Source: JABFWF01 sp035539135 (GTDB lineage: Bacteria > Pseudomonadota > Gammaproteobacteria > Xanthomonadales > Xanthomonadaceae). From it: 64,000 nt of DNA. This document shows, one piece after another, positions 20,526 to 29,901 of the stretch. The stretch covers positions 310,001 through 374,000 of the forward strand of contig DATLJD010000014.1 in assembly GCA_035539135.1 (NCBI GenBank), in the 5' to 3' direction. The notes beneath the pieces are model-generated. The model did not search any database. It was not told the DNA's origin and saw nothing but the letters and a program-made list of their open reading frames with translations. Numbering within the stretch: position 1 is the stretch's first letter; every line of letters starts with the position of its first letter. Both the position numbers and the translations under genes were made by a program.

Positions 20526-21940
20526 TCGCCGACCGGGATCCGCTGCAGCGTGCCGGTGCGCGTGTCCAGGCGCAGGATCGCGTGCGCCTCGGTGTCGGCG
20601 ATCCACACCGCGCCGCCGGCGACGGCGAGGCCGCAGGGGCCGTGCAGGCGCTCCGGGAGGGCGTGGGTGGCGAGCTCGCCGCCGCCCAGGCGCAGGGTGC
20701 GCAGCAGGTCGTTGCCGGCGTCGGCGATCCACAGCAGCGGCGCATCCGGATCCAGCGCGATCGCCTGCGGATCCTGCAGGCGGGCGGCATGGCGGGCGCC
20801 GTCGTCGCGCCCGAATTCCCACGGATCCTGTCCGATCAGGGTGCTGACCTGGCCGGTGCGTTCGTTGAGGCTGCGGATCGCCGACCCGGCGGCGTCGCAG
20901 ACGTAGAGCAACTGCTGCACGGCAGCCAGCGCGACCGGTTCGGCGAAGGCCGCGGTCTCGCCGGTGCCGTCGCGCACCGCCAGCGCGCCGGAACCGGCGG
21001 CGACGTCGAGCCGCCGGCTGGCGAGGTCGTAGCGCCACACGCGGTTGTCGCCACGGCAGGCGACGAACAGCATGCCCCCCGACAGCAGCACCGCGCGCGG
21101 ATGATCCAGCGGCGTCGCCGCCGCGGCGGACACCTCGCCCGCGGCCGGCGCCGCGGCGCGGCCGTTGCCGAGCAGGGTCTCGACCTCGCCGCTGCGCAGG
21201 TGGATGCGGCGTACCGCGTGGTTGCCGCTGTCGGCGACGTACAGCGCGTCGCGCTGCAGGTCCAGCCCGTGCGGGCGCTGGAACGCGGCGAGGTCGGCGG
21301 GGCCATCGAGCAGGTCCGGGCGGCCGGTGCCGAACTGCCGCAGCACGCGGCCGGCGTGGTCGCACTCGAGGATGCGGTGGTGGCCGCTGTCGGCGACGTA
21401 GAGGTACTCCTCGCCGACCGCGATGCCGGACGGATGGCGCAACGGCATCGCGGGCTGCGGTTGCGGGCGCAGGGCGATCGCCGCGCCGGCGCGCGCCGGA
21501 CTGGTGGCGGCCAGTTCGGCGATGCGGCTTTCCAGCGCGACCGGATCGGCCGCCCCGACCACGCGCTCGCGCACGCGCCCCTCGCCGTCGACCAGCAGTA
21601 CCGTCGGCCAGGCCTCGATCCCGAACTGCTGCCAGGCGACCCATCCGGGATCATGGGCGAGCGGGAATCCGAGGCCCTGCAGCGCCAGCCGGCGCGCGGT
21701 GCGGCGCGCGTCGCGTTCGTGCTCGAAGCGCGGCACGTGCACCGCCAGCACCTGCAGCCGGTCGCCGTGCCGCACCTGCAGGCGCGCGAGCTCCTGCAGG
21801 CGCTGCTGCGACCAGGCCGAACCGGCGCTGACGAAGGCCAGGGCGCAGGCGCGCCCGCGCAACTCGGCCATCCGCACCGGCCGGGCCAGGTTCAGCCACT
21901 CCAGCGTGTCCGGCAGTTCGGGGGCGAGCGCGGGATCCAC
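20522..21940 (-). CDS. thioredoxin-like/NHL-repeat protein (NHLRC2-like)
   Basis: 472 residues from a GTG at 21940 with AGGAG five bases before it. Residues 1-140 have a thioredoxin-like layout (FVSAGSAWSQQRLQELARL, then GIEAWPTVLLVDGEG with the cis-Pro region), but the CxxC pair is absent. Residues 170-460 hold NHL beta-propeller repeats (HPSGIAVGEEYLYVADSGHHRI, RPHGLDLQRDALYVADSGNHAVR, and others). This order matches NHLRC2-like proteins. No signal peptide is visible. Its stop overlaps the uvrC start, so it is translationally coupled to uvrC. The role is unknown. Confidence 0.75.
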   Translation of the reverse strand: MDPALAPELPDTLEWLNLARPVRMAELRGRACALAFVSAGSAWSQQRLQELARLQVRHGDRLQVLAVHVPRFEHERDARRTARRLALQGLGFPLAHDPGWVAWQQFGIEAWPTVLLVDGEGRVRERVVGAADPVALESRIAELAATSPARAGAAIALRPQPQPAMPLRHPSGIAVGEEYLYVADSGHHRILECDHAGRVLRQFGTGRPDLLDGPADLAAFQRPHGLDLQRDALYVADSGNHAVRRIHLRSGEVETLLGNGRAAAPAAGEVSAAAATPLDHPRAVLLSGGMLFVACRGDNRVWRYDLASRRLDVAAGSGALAVRDGTGETAAFAEPVALAAVQQLLYVCDAAGSAIRSLNERTGQVSTLIGQDPWEFGRDDGARHAARLQDPQAIALDPDAPLLWIADAGNDLLRTLRLGGGELATHALPERLHGPCGLAVAGGAVWIADTEAHAILRLDTRTGTLQRIPVGE

Positions 21941-21990
21941 GGCCACTCCTGTGACGGAAGACGCCCCGATTATGCGCCAGCCGCGCGTGC

Positions 21991-22755
21991 TCAGCCGGCC
22001 AGCAGGCGCTCCGCGCGCTCGAGGTCGGCGGGGGTGTCGATGCCGGGCGGGAACGGTTCCGGCGCGAGGCCCACCGCGATCCGGAAGCCGGCCTCGAGCG
22101 CGCGCAGCTGTTCCAGCGATTCGAGCTGTTCCAGCCGCCCCGGCGGCAACGCGGTGAAACGCCGCAGGAAGCCGGCGCGGTAGGCGTAGATGCCGATGTG
22201 CCGCAGCCAGGCGTCGCCGGGCGGCAGCACCTCGCGCTGCTGGCGGAAGGCGTCGCGCGGCCACGGGATCGGCGCGCGGCTGAAGTAGAGCGCGTCGCCG
22301 TTGCCGGCGCGCACCAGCTTGACGATATCCGGATCGAACAGTTCCGCGGCCTCGCCCAGGCGGGTCGCGAGCGTCGCCATGTCCGCGCCGGAGTCGCGCA
22401 GGGTATCTGCCACCGCGCGGATCCCGGATGCCGGCGCGAAGGGTTCGTCGCCCTGCAGGTTCACCACCAGGGTGTCGTCGTCCCAGCCGGCGATGCGCGA
22501 ACACTCGGCGAGGCGGTCGCTGCCCGACGCGTGCGCGGGCGACGTCATCGCGATGCGCACGCCGCAACCGGCCAGCGCGTCGGCGATGCGGGCGTCGTCG
22601 GTCGCCACCCAGGCCTCGCGCGCGCCCGCGGCCAGCGCGCGCCGCGCCACGTGCAGCACCAGCGGCTCGCCGCCGAGCAGGCGCAGCGGCTTGCCGGGCA
22701 GCCGGCTGGCGGCGTAGCGGGCGGGAATGGCGACGACGAAATCGGAGGCGGGCAT
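21991..22755 (-). CDS. kdsB: 3-deoxy-manno-octulosonate cytidylyltransferase
   Basis: 254 residues from the ATG at 22755; an ATG 30 bases earlier is possible, and neither has a clear ribosome site. The nucleotidyltransferase start FVVAIPARYAASRLPGKPL, the metal-site region NLQGDEP and the CTP-loop HIGIYAYR are all present. It activates KDO as CMP-KDO for lipid A inner-core synthesis in the cytosol. It follows lpxK, which acts at the adjoining lipid A step. Confidence 0.95.
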   Translation of the reverse strand: MPASDFVVAIPARYAASRLPGKPLRLLGGEPLVLHVARRALAAGAREAWVATDDARIADALAGCGVRIAMTSPAHASGSDRLAECSRIAGWDDDTLVVNLQGDEPFAPASGIRAVADTLRDSGADMATLATRLGEAAELFDPDIVKLVRAGNGDALYFSRAPIPWPRDAFRQQREVLPPGDAWLRHIGIYAYRAGFLRRFTALPPGRLEQLESLEQLRALEAGFRIAVGLAPEPFPPGIDTPADLERAERLLAG

Positions 22756-22813
22756 GCGGGGCGCGGCGGCGGCGAAGGGCGCCATGGTCGCGGATCGTGG
22801 CGCGTGCCGCCAG

Positions 22814-23824
22814 CTACGCCCTGCCCGGCGCGGCCCGGAGCTTTTCGAGCAGCCCGATCCAGAACGCCTCGGGCAACTCCGCGCGCACAGGCACGCCCCA
22901 GGCGTCGTCGCCGGCGAGGGTCGCGCACTTGACCGCGTCCTTCTCGGTCATCAGCACCGGCAGGTCGCTGGCGAACGCGAGATCGGCGGGTGCGTAGGCG
23001 TGGTGGTCGTCGAAGGCGTGCGGCACCACCGCGATGCCGGCCGCGCGCAGGGTGTCGAAGAAGCGCGCCGGGTCGCCGATGCCGGCCACCGCGTGCACGC
23101 GGCGGTCGGCGAACCACGACAACGGCCGCGGACGACCGCCGGCCAACGGCACCGCGAGGTCGGTGACCAGCCGCATCGGCCACTCGCCGAAACCCGGTTC
23201 CGGCGTGGCGCCCTCGGTTTCCGTGCCGAGGTTGACCACATGGAAGTCGCAGTCGCGCGCGCGGCCGGGCGGCTCGCGCAGCGGACCGGCCGGCAACAGG
23301 CGGCCGTTGCCGTAGCGGCGGCGACCATCGATCACCTCGATTTCGACGTCGCGGCGCAGCCGGTAGTGCTGCAGCCCGTCGTCGCAGACGATCACGTCGC
23401 ATCCGGTGGCGGCCAGCGCGCGCGCGGCGGCGACGCGGTCGCGGTCCACCCGCACGCGCGCGCCGGTGCGGTGCGCGATCAGCAGCGGTTCGTCGCCGGC
23501 CGTGCGCGCGTCGTCGCCGGCCTCGACCCAGCGCGCCTGCTCCGGCTGCGCGCGTCCGTAGCCGCGCGACGCCACGCCGGGCGTCCAGCCCTCGCGCGCC
23601 AGGCGCTCGACGATGGCGATCGTCAGCGGCGTCTTGCCGCTGCCGCCGGCGACCAGGTTGCCGACCACGACGACCGGCACCGGCACGCCGCGCGTGCGCA
23701 GCAGGCCACGGCGGTACAGCGCGCCGCGCAGCGCGACCGCCCCGGCGTACAGCGCGGCGCCCAGGCGCGCGCCCAGCGGCGGCTCGCGCGCCTCGTCGTA
23801 CCACCAGGGCGGCGCTTTCGCCAT
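22814..23824 (-). CDS. lpxK: tetraacyldisaccharide 4'-kinase
   Basis: 336 residues. The Walker A GNLVAGGSGKTP is in the usual place after an N-terminal membrane helix, followed by SRGYGR, DDGLQH (a family hallmark) and LMTEKDAVKC near the end. It phosphorylates the 4' position of the lipid A disaccharide at the inner membrane. It starts 9 bases after the msbA stop. The msbA-lpxK-kdsB order is the standard lipid A block. Confidence 0.96.
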   Translation of the reverse strand: MAKAPPWWYDEAREPPLGARLGAALYAGAVALRGALYRRGLLRTRGVPVPVVVVGNLVAGGSGKTPLTIAIVERLAREGWTPGVASRGYGRAQPEQARWVEAGDDARTAGDEPLLIAHRTGARVRVDRDRVAAARALAATGCDVIVCDDGLQHYRLRRDVEIEVIDGRRRYGNGRLLPAGPLREPPGRARDCDFHVVNLGTETEGATPEPGFGEWPMRLVTDLAVPLAGGRPRPLSWFADRRVHAVAGIGDPARFFDTLRAAGIAVVPHAFDDHHAYAPADLAFASDLPVLMTEKDAVKCATLAGDDAWGVPVRAELPEAFWIGLLEKLRAAPGRA

Positions 23825-23833
23825 GCGTGCGGC

Positions 23834-25588
23834 TCAGGCCTCGGCCGGCTGGTCGCGGAACTGGCTGCGGTGCAGGTGCGCGTACAGGCCGCCCTGCGCG
23901 AGCAACTGCGCATGCGTGCCCTGCTCCACCAGCCGCCCATGGTCGAGCACCAGCACCTGGTCGGCGTGCTCGATGGTGGACAGGCGGTGGGCGATCACCA
24001 GCGTGGTGCGGTCCGGCAGCAGGCGGTCGAGGGCGTCCTGCACCAGCCGTTCGGACTCGGCGTCGAGCGCGGCGGTGGCCTCGTCGAGGATCAGGATCGG
24101 CGCGTCCTTGAGCATCGCGCGGGCGATCGCCAGGCGCTGGCGCTGGCCGCCGGACAGGCGCCCGCCGCGCGCGCCGATCGGGGTGCGCACGCCCTCGGGC
24201 AGGCGCTCGACGAACTCGGCGGCGTTGGCGCCGGCGATCGCGCGGTCCAGCAGCGCCGGCGGCACCTGCTCGAGCTCGCCGTAGGCGACGTTGGCGGCGA
24301 CGCTGCCGTCGAACAGCATCACCTGCTGGCCGACCAGCGCGATCTGCCGGCGCAGGTCGGCGAGGCGGTACTCGCGCAGCGGGTTGCCGTCGAGCAGGAT
24401 CTCGCCCGCGGCCGGCTCGTAGAAGCGCGGGATCAGCTTGACCAGGGTGGACTTGCCGCTGCCAGAGCGGCCGACGATCGCGGTGACCGTGCCCGGCCGG
24501 GCGACGAAGCTGATGCCTTCCAGCGCCGGCTGTGCCTGCCCGGGATAGCGCGCGGCGACGTCGCGGAACTCGATCAGCCCCTGCGCGCGCGCCAGCGACC
24601 GCTTGCCGGTGTCGGGCTCGTCCGCCGCGTCCAGCACCGCGAACAGGCGCTCGGCCGAGGCGACCCCGCGCTGCAGCATGCCCTGCACGTTGGTCAGCTG
24701 CTTGAGCGCCGGGATGATCGCCATCATCGACATCATCAGGGCGACGAAGCCGCCCGCGCTCAGCCGCCCGGCCAGCGCCTCGCGCCCGGCGAAGAACAGC
24801 AGCAACGCCAGCCCGATCGCGCCCATCAGCTGGACCAGCGCCGAGGAGATGCTGCGGGTGGACTCGACCTTGAGCGCCAGCTTGAGGTTGGTGTCGGCGA
24901 GGCCGTGGTAGCGCGCCAGCTCCACCTCCTGCGCGCCGTAGACCTTGACCTCCTGCTGGCTCGACAGGGCCTGGTCGGCCGACTGCATCAGCTGCCCGCT
25001 GCTCTCCTGGATGCGGTGGCCGATGCGGCGGTAGCGGCGGCCGACCTTGTCCATCACCCAGGCCAGCGGCGGCGCCATGACCAGGATCGCGATCGTGACC
25101 TGCCAGCTGGTCCACAGCATGACGCCGACCATCGCGAGCACCTGCAGCGACTGCTGCAGCATGACCTTCATCGCGTCGATCGCGGCCTGCGCGACCTGGT
25201 CGCTGTCCGAACCGAGCCGCACCAGCATCGACGGCACCGGTTCGGCGTCGAAGCGCTCGCCCGGCAGCCGCAGGTATTTGTGCAGCACGCGCACGCGCAG
25301 GTCGCGGGCGATGCTGCGGCCCGAGCGGGCCATGCCCATGTCGGTGACGTAGCCGGCGATCCCGCGCACCAGGAACAGCGCGACGATCGACAGCGGCAGC
25401 ACCAGGCCGAGCCGGCTGTCCGGCGTCACGAAGGTGTCGTTGATCACCGGTTCCATCAGCTTGGTGAAGGCGCCGCCGGCCGCCGCCTCGACCAGCATGC
25501 CGACCAGGCTCGCCGCCAGCAGCGCGCGGTAGGGCCGCACGAAGCCGAGCAGGCGCCGGTAGGTCTGCCAGGGCGACAGGGTGCTCAT
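23834..25588 (-). CDS. msbA: lipid A export ABC transporter MsbA
   Basis: 584 residues from the ATG at 25588 (GTGCTCAT context), 4-base overlap with the exbD stop. It has an N-terminal six-helix ABC transmembrane domain (residues 1-320), then a nucleotide-binding domain with GRSGSGKST (Walker A), LSGGQRQR (signature) and ILILDEATAALD (Walker B). MsbA flips lipid A-core across the inner membrane as a homodimer. Length fits E. coli MsbA (582). Linked lpxK and kdsB support the assignment over a general multidrug exporter. Confidence 0.95.
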   Translation of the reverse strand: MSTLSPWQTYRRLLGFVRPYRALLAASLVGMLVEAAAGGAFTKLMEPVINDTFVTPDSRLGLVLPLSIVALFLVRGIAGYVTDMGMARSGRSIARDLRVRVLHKYLRLPGERFDAEPVPSMLVRLGSDSDQVAQAAIDAMKVMLQQSLQVLAMVGVMLWTSWQVTIAILVMAPPLAWVMDKVGRRYRRIGHRIQESSGQLMQSADQALSSQQEVKVYGAQEVELARYHGLADTNLKLALKVESTRSISSALVQLMGAIGLALLLFFAGREALAGRLSAGGFVALMMSMMAIIPALKQLTNVQGMLQRGVASAERLFAVLDAADEPDTGKRSLARAQGLIEFRDVAARYPGQAQPALEGISFVARPGTVTAIVGRSGSGKSTLVKLIPRFYEPAAGEILLDGNPLREYRLADLRRQIALVGQQVMLFDGSVAANVAYGELEQVPPALLDRAIAGANAAEFVERLPEGVRTPIGARGGRLSGGQRQRLAIARAMLKDAPILILDEATAALDAESERLVQDALDRLLPDRTTLVIAHRLSTIEHADQVLVLDHGRLVEQGTHAQLLAQGGLYAHLHRSQFRDQPAEA

Positions 25589-26025
25589 CGCGACGTCCCG
25601 CCCGCGTTCGCCGGCACCGGCGCGGTCGCGATCGCCACGTGGCGGAAGCCCAGTTGGCCGAGCGCGTCCAGCGCGGTCACCACCGCCTGGTGCGGGGTGC
25701 GCGCGTCGGCGCGCAGCAGCACGTTGCGTTCGCGGTCGGGGCCGGCGACGTCCGCGATCGTGCGCTTGAGCGACTCGACGTCGGTGCGCAGCGCCTCGCG
25801 GTCGCCGATGAAGTAGCGGCCGTCTGCGTTCACCAGCACGCTCAGCGCCTCGGTCCGGGCCTGCGCCGGCTGGCCGTCGGCGCGCGGCAGCTCCAGCTTG
25901 AGCATCGAGCGCGTGTCGAAGGTCGTGGTGATCACGAAGAAGATGATCAGGCACAGCACGACGTCGATCAGCGGGACCAGGTCGATCGTCGGCTCGTCGT
26001 CCTTGCGGTGGTCGCGGATGCGCAT
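25585..26025 (-). CDS. exbD: ExbD/TolR-family biopolymer transport protein
   Basis: 146 residues from the ATG at 26025. The cytoplasmic tail MRIRDHRKDDEPTIDLVPLIDVVLCLIIFFVITTTF is the ExbD signature, with the proton-carrying Asp in LIDVVL inside the only membrane helix. The periplasmic domain follows. It works with the ExbB protein just upstream as a proton-driven motor. The ExbBD pair sits ahead of msbA-lpxK, an arrangement seen in several xanthomonads and related bacteria. Its energised partner (TonB-like) is not in the window. Confidence 0.92.
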   Translation of the reverse strand: MRIRDHRKDDEPTIDLVPLIDVVLCLIIFFVITTTFDTRSMLKLELPRADGQPAQARTEALSVLVNADGRYFIGDREALRTDVESLKRTIADVAGPDRERNVLLRADARTPHQAVVTALDALGQLGFRHVAIATAPVPANAGGTSR

Positions 26026-26036
26026 GCGGGGCGCGC

Positions 26037-26699
26037 TCAGTCGGCCGGGATCGGCGGCACGATCCCATGGCCGCCGGGCGCGACGCGCGCGGTGGCCGGG
26101 CGCGGATCGAGGGTGTCCACCAGCTGGATCGCCTCGTGCTCCATGTCCACGATGTAGCCGGCGATCCGGCCGCGGAAGTAGCGGTGGAACATCAGCGCCG
26201 GGATCGCCACGATCATGCCGGTCGCGGTGCACACCAGCGCCTTGCCGATGCCGCCGGCGAGCTGGTTCACGTCGCCCACGCCGTGGTCGAGGATGCCGAG
26301 GAACATCTGGATCATGCCGACCACGGTGCCGAACAGGCCGAGCAGCGGGCCGGCCGCGGCGATCGTGCCCAGCGTGTTGAGGTAACGCTCCATGCGGTGC
26401 ACGAGGTGGCGGCCGACGTCCTCGATGCGCTCGCGGATCTGGTCGCGCGGGCGGTTGCGCACGTCCAGCGCCGCGGCCAGCAGCGCACCGAGCGGCGAGG
26501 TCTGGCGCAGGGAGTCGATGTGCGCCGGGTCGAGCTTGCCGCGCGACGCCCAGGCGCGCACCTCCTCGCCGAGGCGCGGCGGCAGCACCGCCTTGCGGCG
26601 CAGGGTCCAGAAGCGCTCGACCACGATCGCCAGCGCCACCGCCGACAGCAGCAGCAGCGGGATCATCGGCCAGCCGCCGGCCTTCACCAGTTCCAGCAC
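26037..26699 (-). CDS. exbB: ExbB/TolQ/MotA-family proton channel protein
   Basis: 220 residues from a GTG at 26699 with GGAGG at good spacing. It has three membrane helices: one at residues 8-27 (WPMIPLLLLSAVALAIVVERF), and two in LGTIAAAGPLLGLFGTVVGMIQMF and GIGKALVCTATGMIVAIPALMFHRYF, the conserved MotA/TolQ/ExbB pair. It is the inner-membrane stator partner of ExbD, 11 bases downstream. The C-terminal tail is proline-rich. Confidence 0.93.
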   Translation of the reverse strand: MLELVKAGGWPMIPLLLLSAVALAIVVERFWTLRRKAVLPPRLGEEVRAWASRGKLDPAHIDSLRQTSPLGALLAAALDVRNRPRDQIRERIEDVGRHLVHRMERYLNTLGTIAAAGPLLGLFGTVVGMIQMFLGILDHGVGDVNQLAGGIGKALVCTATGMIVAIPALMFHRYFRGRIAGYIVDMEHEAIQLVDTLDPRPATARVAPGGHGIVPPIPAD

Positions 26700-26745
26700 G
26701 CGCAGTCCTCCGTTGTCGTCAATGCCACGACGCGACGCGCGCCGC

Positions 26746-29145
26746 CTAGTGCGGTCGATAGGATAGCCCAGCCGCCAGCCGCGCCTGCCGCCGCACGGCG
26801 TCCCAGGGACGCGGTTGCGCCTGGCGGCGTGGCGACAGCGTGACGCCGGTCGCAGCCAGGCGCACGTGCTCGGCGCCGTCGTCGAAGGTCACGCGCAGGT
26901 CGGCGCCGGCCGCGCGCCAGCGCGCGACGACCTCCGGGTGCGGATGGCCGAAGCGGTTGCCGTAGCCGGCCGAGACCAGCGCCAGGCGCGCGCCGCTGGC
27001 GGCGACGAAGGCCGGGGTCGAGGAGTTGCGGCTGCCGTGGTGGCCGACCACGACCACGTCGGCGCGCAACGCGCGCGGGACCTCGCGCAACAGTCGCTGC
27101 TCGATCACCTCGCCGACGTCCGCCATCAGCAGCGCCGCGTGGCCGGCCGCCTCGATCCGCAGCACGCAGCCCGCCTCGTTGTCGAGGTACGGAAACCAGC
27201 GTGGCGGGTGCAGGAAGCGGAAACGCACGCCATCCCAGGTCCACGTGGTGCCCGCGAGACAGGGATGGCCGCGCGGCAGCGGCGGCGCGCCGTCGGGAGT
27301 GAACGCCACCCCCGGCGGGAACGCGCGCGCGACCGCGGGAAAGCCGCCGGCATGGTCGTTGTCGCCATGGCTGACCACCGCCGCGTCCAGCCGGCGCACG
27401 CCCAGTGCATGCAGCGCCGGCACCGCGATCCGCTCGCCGGCGTCGAAGCCGTCCGGCACCGCCGGGCCCATGTCGTACAGCAGGGTGTGGTGCGCCGTGC
27501 GCACCAGCACCGACAGCCCCTGCCCCACGTCCAGGACCACCAGTTCCGCCTCGCCCGGCGCCGGCAGCCGCCGGTCCGGCCACAGCAGCGGCAGCCACAG
27601 CAGCAGCGCCAGCGGCTTGCCCGGCACGCCGCGCGGCTGCAGCAGCCACAGCCCACCGAGCAGCGCCAGCGGCAGCGCGAACCAGCGCGCCTCCGGCAGC
27701 CACAGCAGCGCCAGCGGGCCGTGCGCCAGCCATTCGAACAGCGGCCAGCTGCGGTCGAAGGCCCACGCCGCCGCCCGCCAGACCCAGGCCCCGAATCCCG
27801 CATGCAAGGCCTCGAGCGCGGTGCCGGCCAGCGCCAGGGGCACCACCACCAGGCTCCACCACGGGATCGCTAGCAGGTTGGCGAACGGGCCGGCCAGCGA
27901 GGCCTGGCCGAACAGGGTCACGCCGAACGGCAGCAGGCCGATCGTCGCCACCGCTTGCGCCCCGGCGAAGTCGCGCAGGCGCCCGCCCCAGCCGCGCGCA
28001 GCGGCCTGCGGCAGGCACCACAGCAGCCAGGCGACGCCGGCGAAGCTCAGCCAGAAGCCGGCCGACAGCAGCGCCAGCGGGTCCGCGAGCAGCAGCGCGA
28101 TCGCCGCCAGCGCCAGCGCGTCGACGCCACGCTGCGCGCGCCGCAGCAGGCGTGCGCCGACCACCACCGCGATCATCAGCACGGTGCGCATGGTCGGCAG
28201 CGCGAAGCCGGCAACCGCGGCGTAGCCGAGCGCGCCGAACACGCAGGCGACCGCCGCGGCCTGCACCCGCGGCACGCGCAGGCCGAGCGCGGGCAGCAGC
28301 CGCCACGCGAGCGCGGCCAGCAGCGCGAAGAAGCCCGCGACCAGGCCGACGTGGAAGCCGGAGATCGCGATCAGGTGGGTCAGGCCGGCCGCGCGCAGCG
28401 TTTCCCAGTCGGTGTCCGTGAGGCCGCGGGTGTCACCGAGGGCGAGCGCGCGCACGAAGCGCGAGGTCGGCGTCGCCACCGCCCGTGCGATGCGCGCCGA
28501 CATGCGCTCGCGCCAGGCGTCGATCCCGGCGGCCGGCGCGAGCTGTCGCGCATTCACTGCATCGCGCACGTAGCCGACCGCGGCGATGCGGTCCAGCAAG
28601 GCCTGTTTCTCGCCGTCGAAACCGCCTGGGTTGCGCAACCCGCGGGGCGCGCGCAGGCGGACGCTGAAGCGCCAGCGGCCGCCCGCGTGCAGGCGGTCGC
28701 GGGGCCGGGCCTGCCCCGGCCGCTGGTGGTAGTCGTCGTACCAGTTGAGGCGCAGGCGCCGGCCGCGCAGCGCCGCCGGCAGGTCGCGGGCGTCGTCCAC
28801 GCGGAAATCGAAGCGCGTGCCGCGCTCGCCGGGTTGCGGCAGTTCGAGTACCTGCCCGCGCACGGACAGGTCGTGCTGCTCGAGCGCCGGCGGCAACTGC
28901 CGCGCCAGCGCGACCGTCGCATGCAGTCCGGAAAAGGCGAGACCGAACAGCAGCGCGCCGGCCAGCGCGGCCCGGCCGCCGCGCCACCACAGCGCCAGGC
29001 CGGATACCAGCGCGAGCGCCAGCCACGGCCACCCGGGCAGGCGCGGCAGCAGCAGGCAGCCGCCGCAGCCGGCGAGCAGCGCGAGCGCGGTCGCCGGCAG
29101 GCCCGGTCGTCGTCTGGTCGGCGGCGTCCCTGCCGCGTCGCGCAT
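26746..29145 (-). CDS. comEC: ComEC/Rec2 competence DNA-uptake channel
   Basis: 799 residues. The order is N-terminal helices and an OB-like DUF4131 region, the ComEC channel domain (HLIAISGFHVGLVAGFF is the family signature; many helices to residue 520), then a C-terminal metallo-beta-lactamase-like domain with VSHGDNDHAGGF and VGHHGSRNSS. The protein carries single-stranded DNA across the inner membrane during natural transformation, so the organism may be naturally competent. It lies 3 bases from the lolD stop and 46 from exbB in one minus-strand run. Confidence 0.95.
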   Translation of the reverse strand: MRDAAGTPPTRRRPGLPATALALLAGCGGCLLLPRLPGWPWLALALVSGLALWWRGGRAALAGALLFGLAFSGLHATVALARQLPPALEQHDLSVRGQVLELPQPGERGTRFDFRVDDARDLPAALRGRRLRLNWYDDYHQRPGQARPRDRLHAGGRWRFSVRLRAPRGLRNPGGFDGEKQALLDRIAAVGYVRDAVNARQLAPAAGIDAWRERMSARIARAVATPTSRFVRALALGDTRGLTDTDWETLRAAGLTHLIAISGFHVGLVAGFFALLAALAWRLLPALGLRVPRVQAAAVACVFGALGYAAVAGFALPTMRTVLMIAVVVGARLLRRAQRGVDALALAAIALLLADPLALLSAGFWLSFAGVAWLLWCLPQAAARGWGGRLRDFAGAQAVATIGLLPFGVTLFGQASLAGPFANLLAIPWWSLVVVPLALAGTALEALHAGFGAWVWRAAAWAFDRSWPLFEWLAHGPLALLWLPEARWFALPLALLGGLWLLQPRGVPGKPLALLLWLPLLWPDRRLPAPGEAELVVLDVGQGLSVLVRTAHHTLLYDMGPAVPDGFDAGERIAVPALHALGVRRLDAAVVSHGDNDHAGGFPAVARAFPPGVAFTPDGAPPLPRGHPCLAGTTWTWDGVRFRFLHPPRWFPYLDNEAGCVLRIEAAGHAALLMADVGEVIEQRLLREVPRALRADVVVVGHHGSRNSSTPAFVAASGARLALVSAGYGNRFGHPHPEVVARWRAAGADLRVTFDDGAEHVRLAATGVTLSPRRQAQPRPWDAVRRQARLAAGLSYRPH

Positions 29146-29148
29146 CGC

Positions 29149-29901
29149 TTACACCTCGCCGGGTGGCAGTTCCCTGAGCTTGCCTTCGTGCAGTTCCAGC
29201 ACGCGGTCCAGCCGCCGCGCGAGGCGGCGGTCGTGGGTCACCAGCACCAGGCTGGTGCGCTGCGCGCGGTTGAGTTCGAGCATCAGTTCGAAGACGGTCG
29301 CGGCGGTCTTCTCGTCGAGGTTGCCGGTCGGCTCGTCGCCGAGCACGCAGGCGGGCGCGTTGACCAGCGCGCGTGCGACCGCGGCGCGCTGGCGCTCGCC
29401 GCCGGACAGCTCGCCGGGCTTGTGTTCCAGCCGGTGCGCGAGCCCGACCGCCTCCAGCAGTCCCCTCGCCCGCCGGGCCGCCTCCGGCACGCCGGTGCCG
29501 TTGAGCAGCACCGGCAGCATCACGTTCTCCAGCGCGGTGAACTCGGGCAGCAGGTGGTGGAACTGGTAGACGAAACCGAGCGCGCGGTTGCGCAGCTGGC
29601 CGCGCGCCGCGTCCGACAGCGCGCTCATCTTCTGCCCGGCGACGTAGACTTCGCCCGCCGTCGGCGTGTCGAGTCCGCCGAGCAGGTGCAGCAGCGTGCT
29701 CTTGCCGGCACCGGACGCGCCGAGGATCGCGACGGTCTCGCCCGCGCGCACCGACAGCTCGAGGCCATCGAAGACCGGCGTGCGCAGCGTGCCCTCCGCA
29801 TAGGTTTTCGCCAGCCCCTCCGCGCGCAGCACGATGCCGTCGTGCGCGCCCGCGCCCTCGGGCTGCCGGCTACCGGTTCCCGGCTCCCGTCGCTCATTCA
29901 T
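29149..29901 (-). CDS. lolD: lipoprotein-releasing ABC transporter, ATPase LolD
   Basis: 250 residues. Walker A GASGAGKST, signature LSGGERQR, and Walker B ACVLGDEPTGNLD, which with the EKTAA following is typical of LolD. It powers release of outer-membrane lipoproteins to LolA. It overlaps the LolC-type gene by 8 bases. The first 23 residues (NERREPGTGSRQPEGAGAHD) are not LolD-like and derive from a dispersed repeat at 29861-29889; an alternative GTG start lies just after it, before LRAEGLAKTY. Confidence 0.95.
   Translation of the reverse strand: MNERREPGTGSRQPEGAGAHDGIVLRAEGLAKTYAEGTLRTPVFDGLELSVRAGETVAILGASGAGKSTLLHLLGGLDTPTAGEVYVAGQKMSALSDAARGQLRNRALGFVYQFHHLLPEFTALENVMLPVLLNGTGVPEAARRARGLLEAVGLAHRLEHKPGELSGGERQRAAVARALVNAPACVLGDEPTGNLDEKTAATVFELMLELNRAQRTSLVLVTHDRRLARRLDRVLELHEGKLRELPPGEV
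29861..29889. repeat. GGCTACCGG-type repeat inside lolD
   Basis: Plus-strand sequence is built from units GGCTGCC, GGCTACC, GGTTCCC, GGCTCCC. On the complement it reads as GGTAGCC-like units, as in the array at 50039-50093. It encodes LolD residues 5-14 (REPGTGSRQP). Confidence 0.6.

Noticed and set aside
18663..20906. Long plus-strand frames opposite uvrC, and similar frames opposite kdsB-msbA, sdhA and the E1 gene.
   Set aside because: Arg/Ala/Gly/His-rich shadow translation typical of high-GC antisense; the real genes lie on the other strand.
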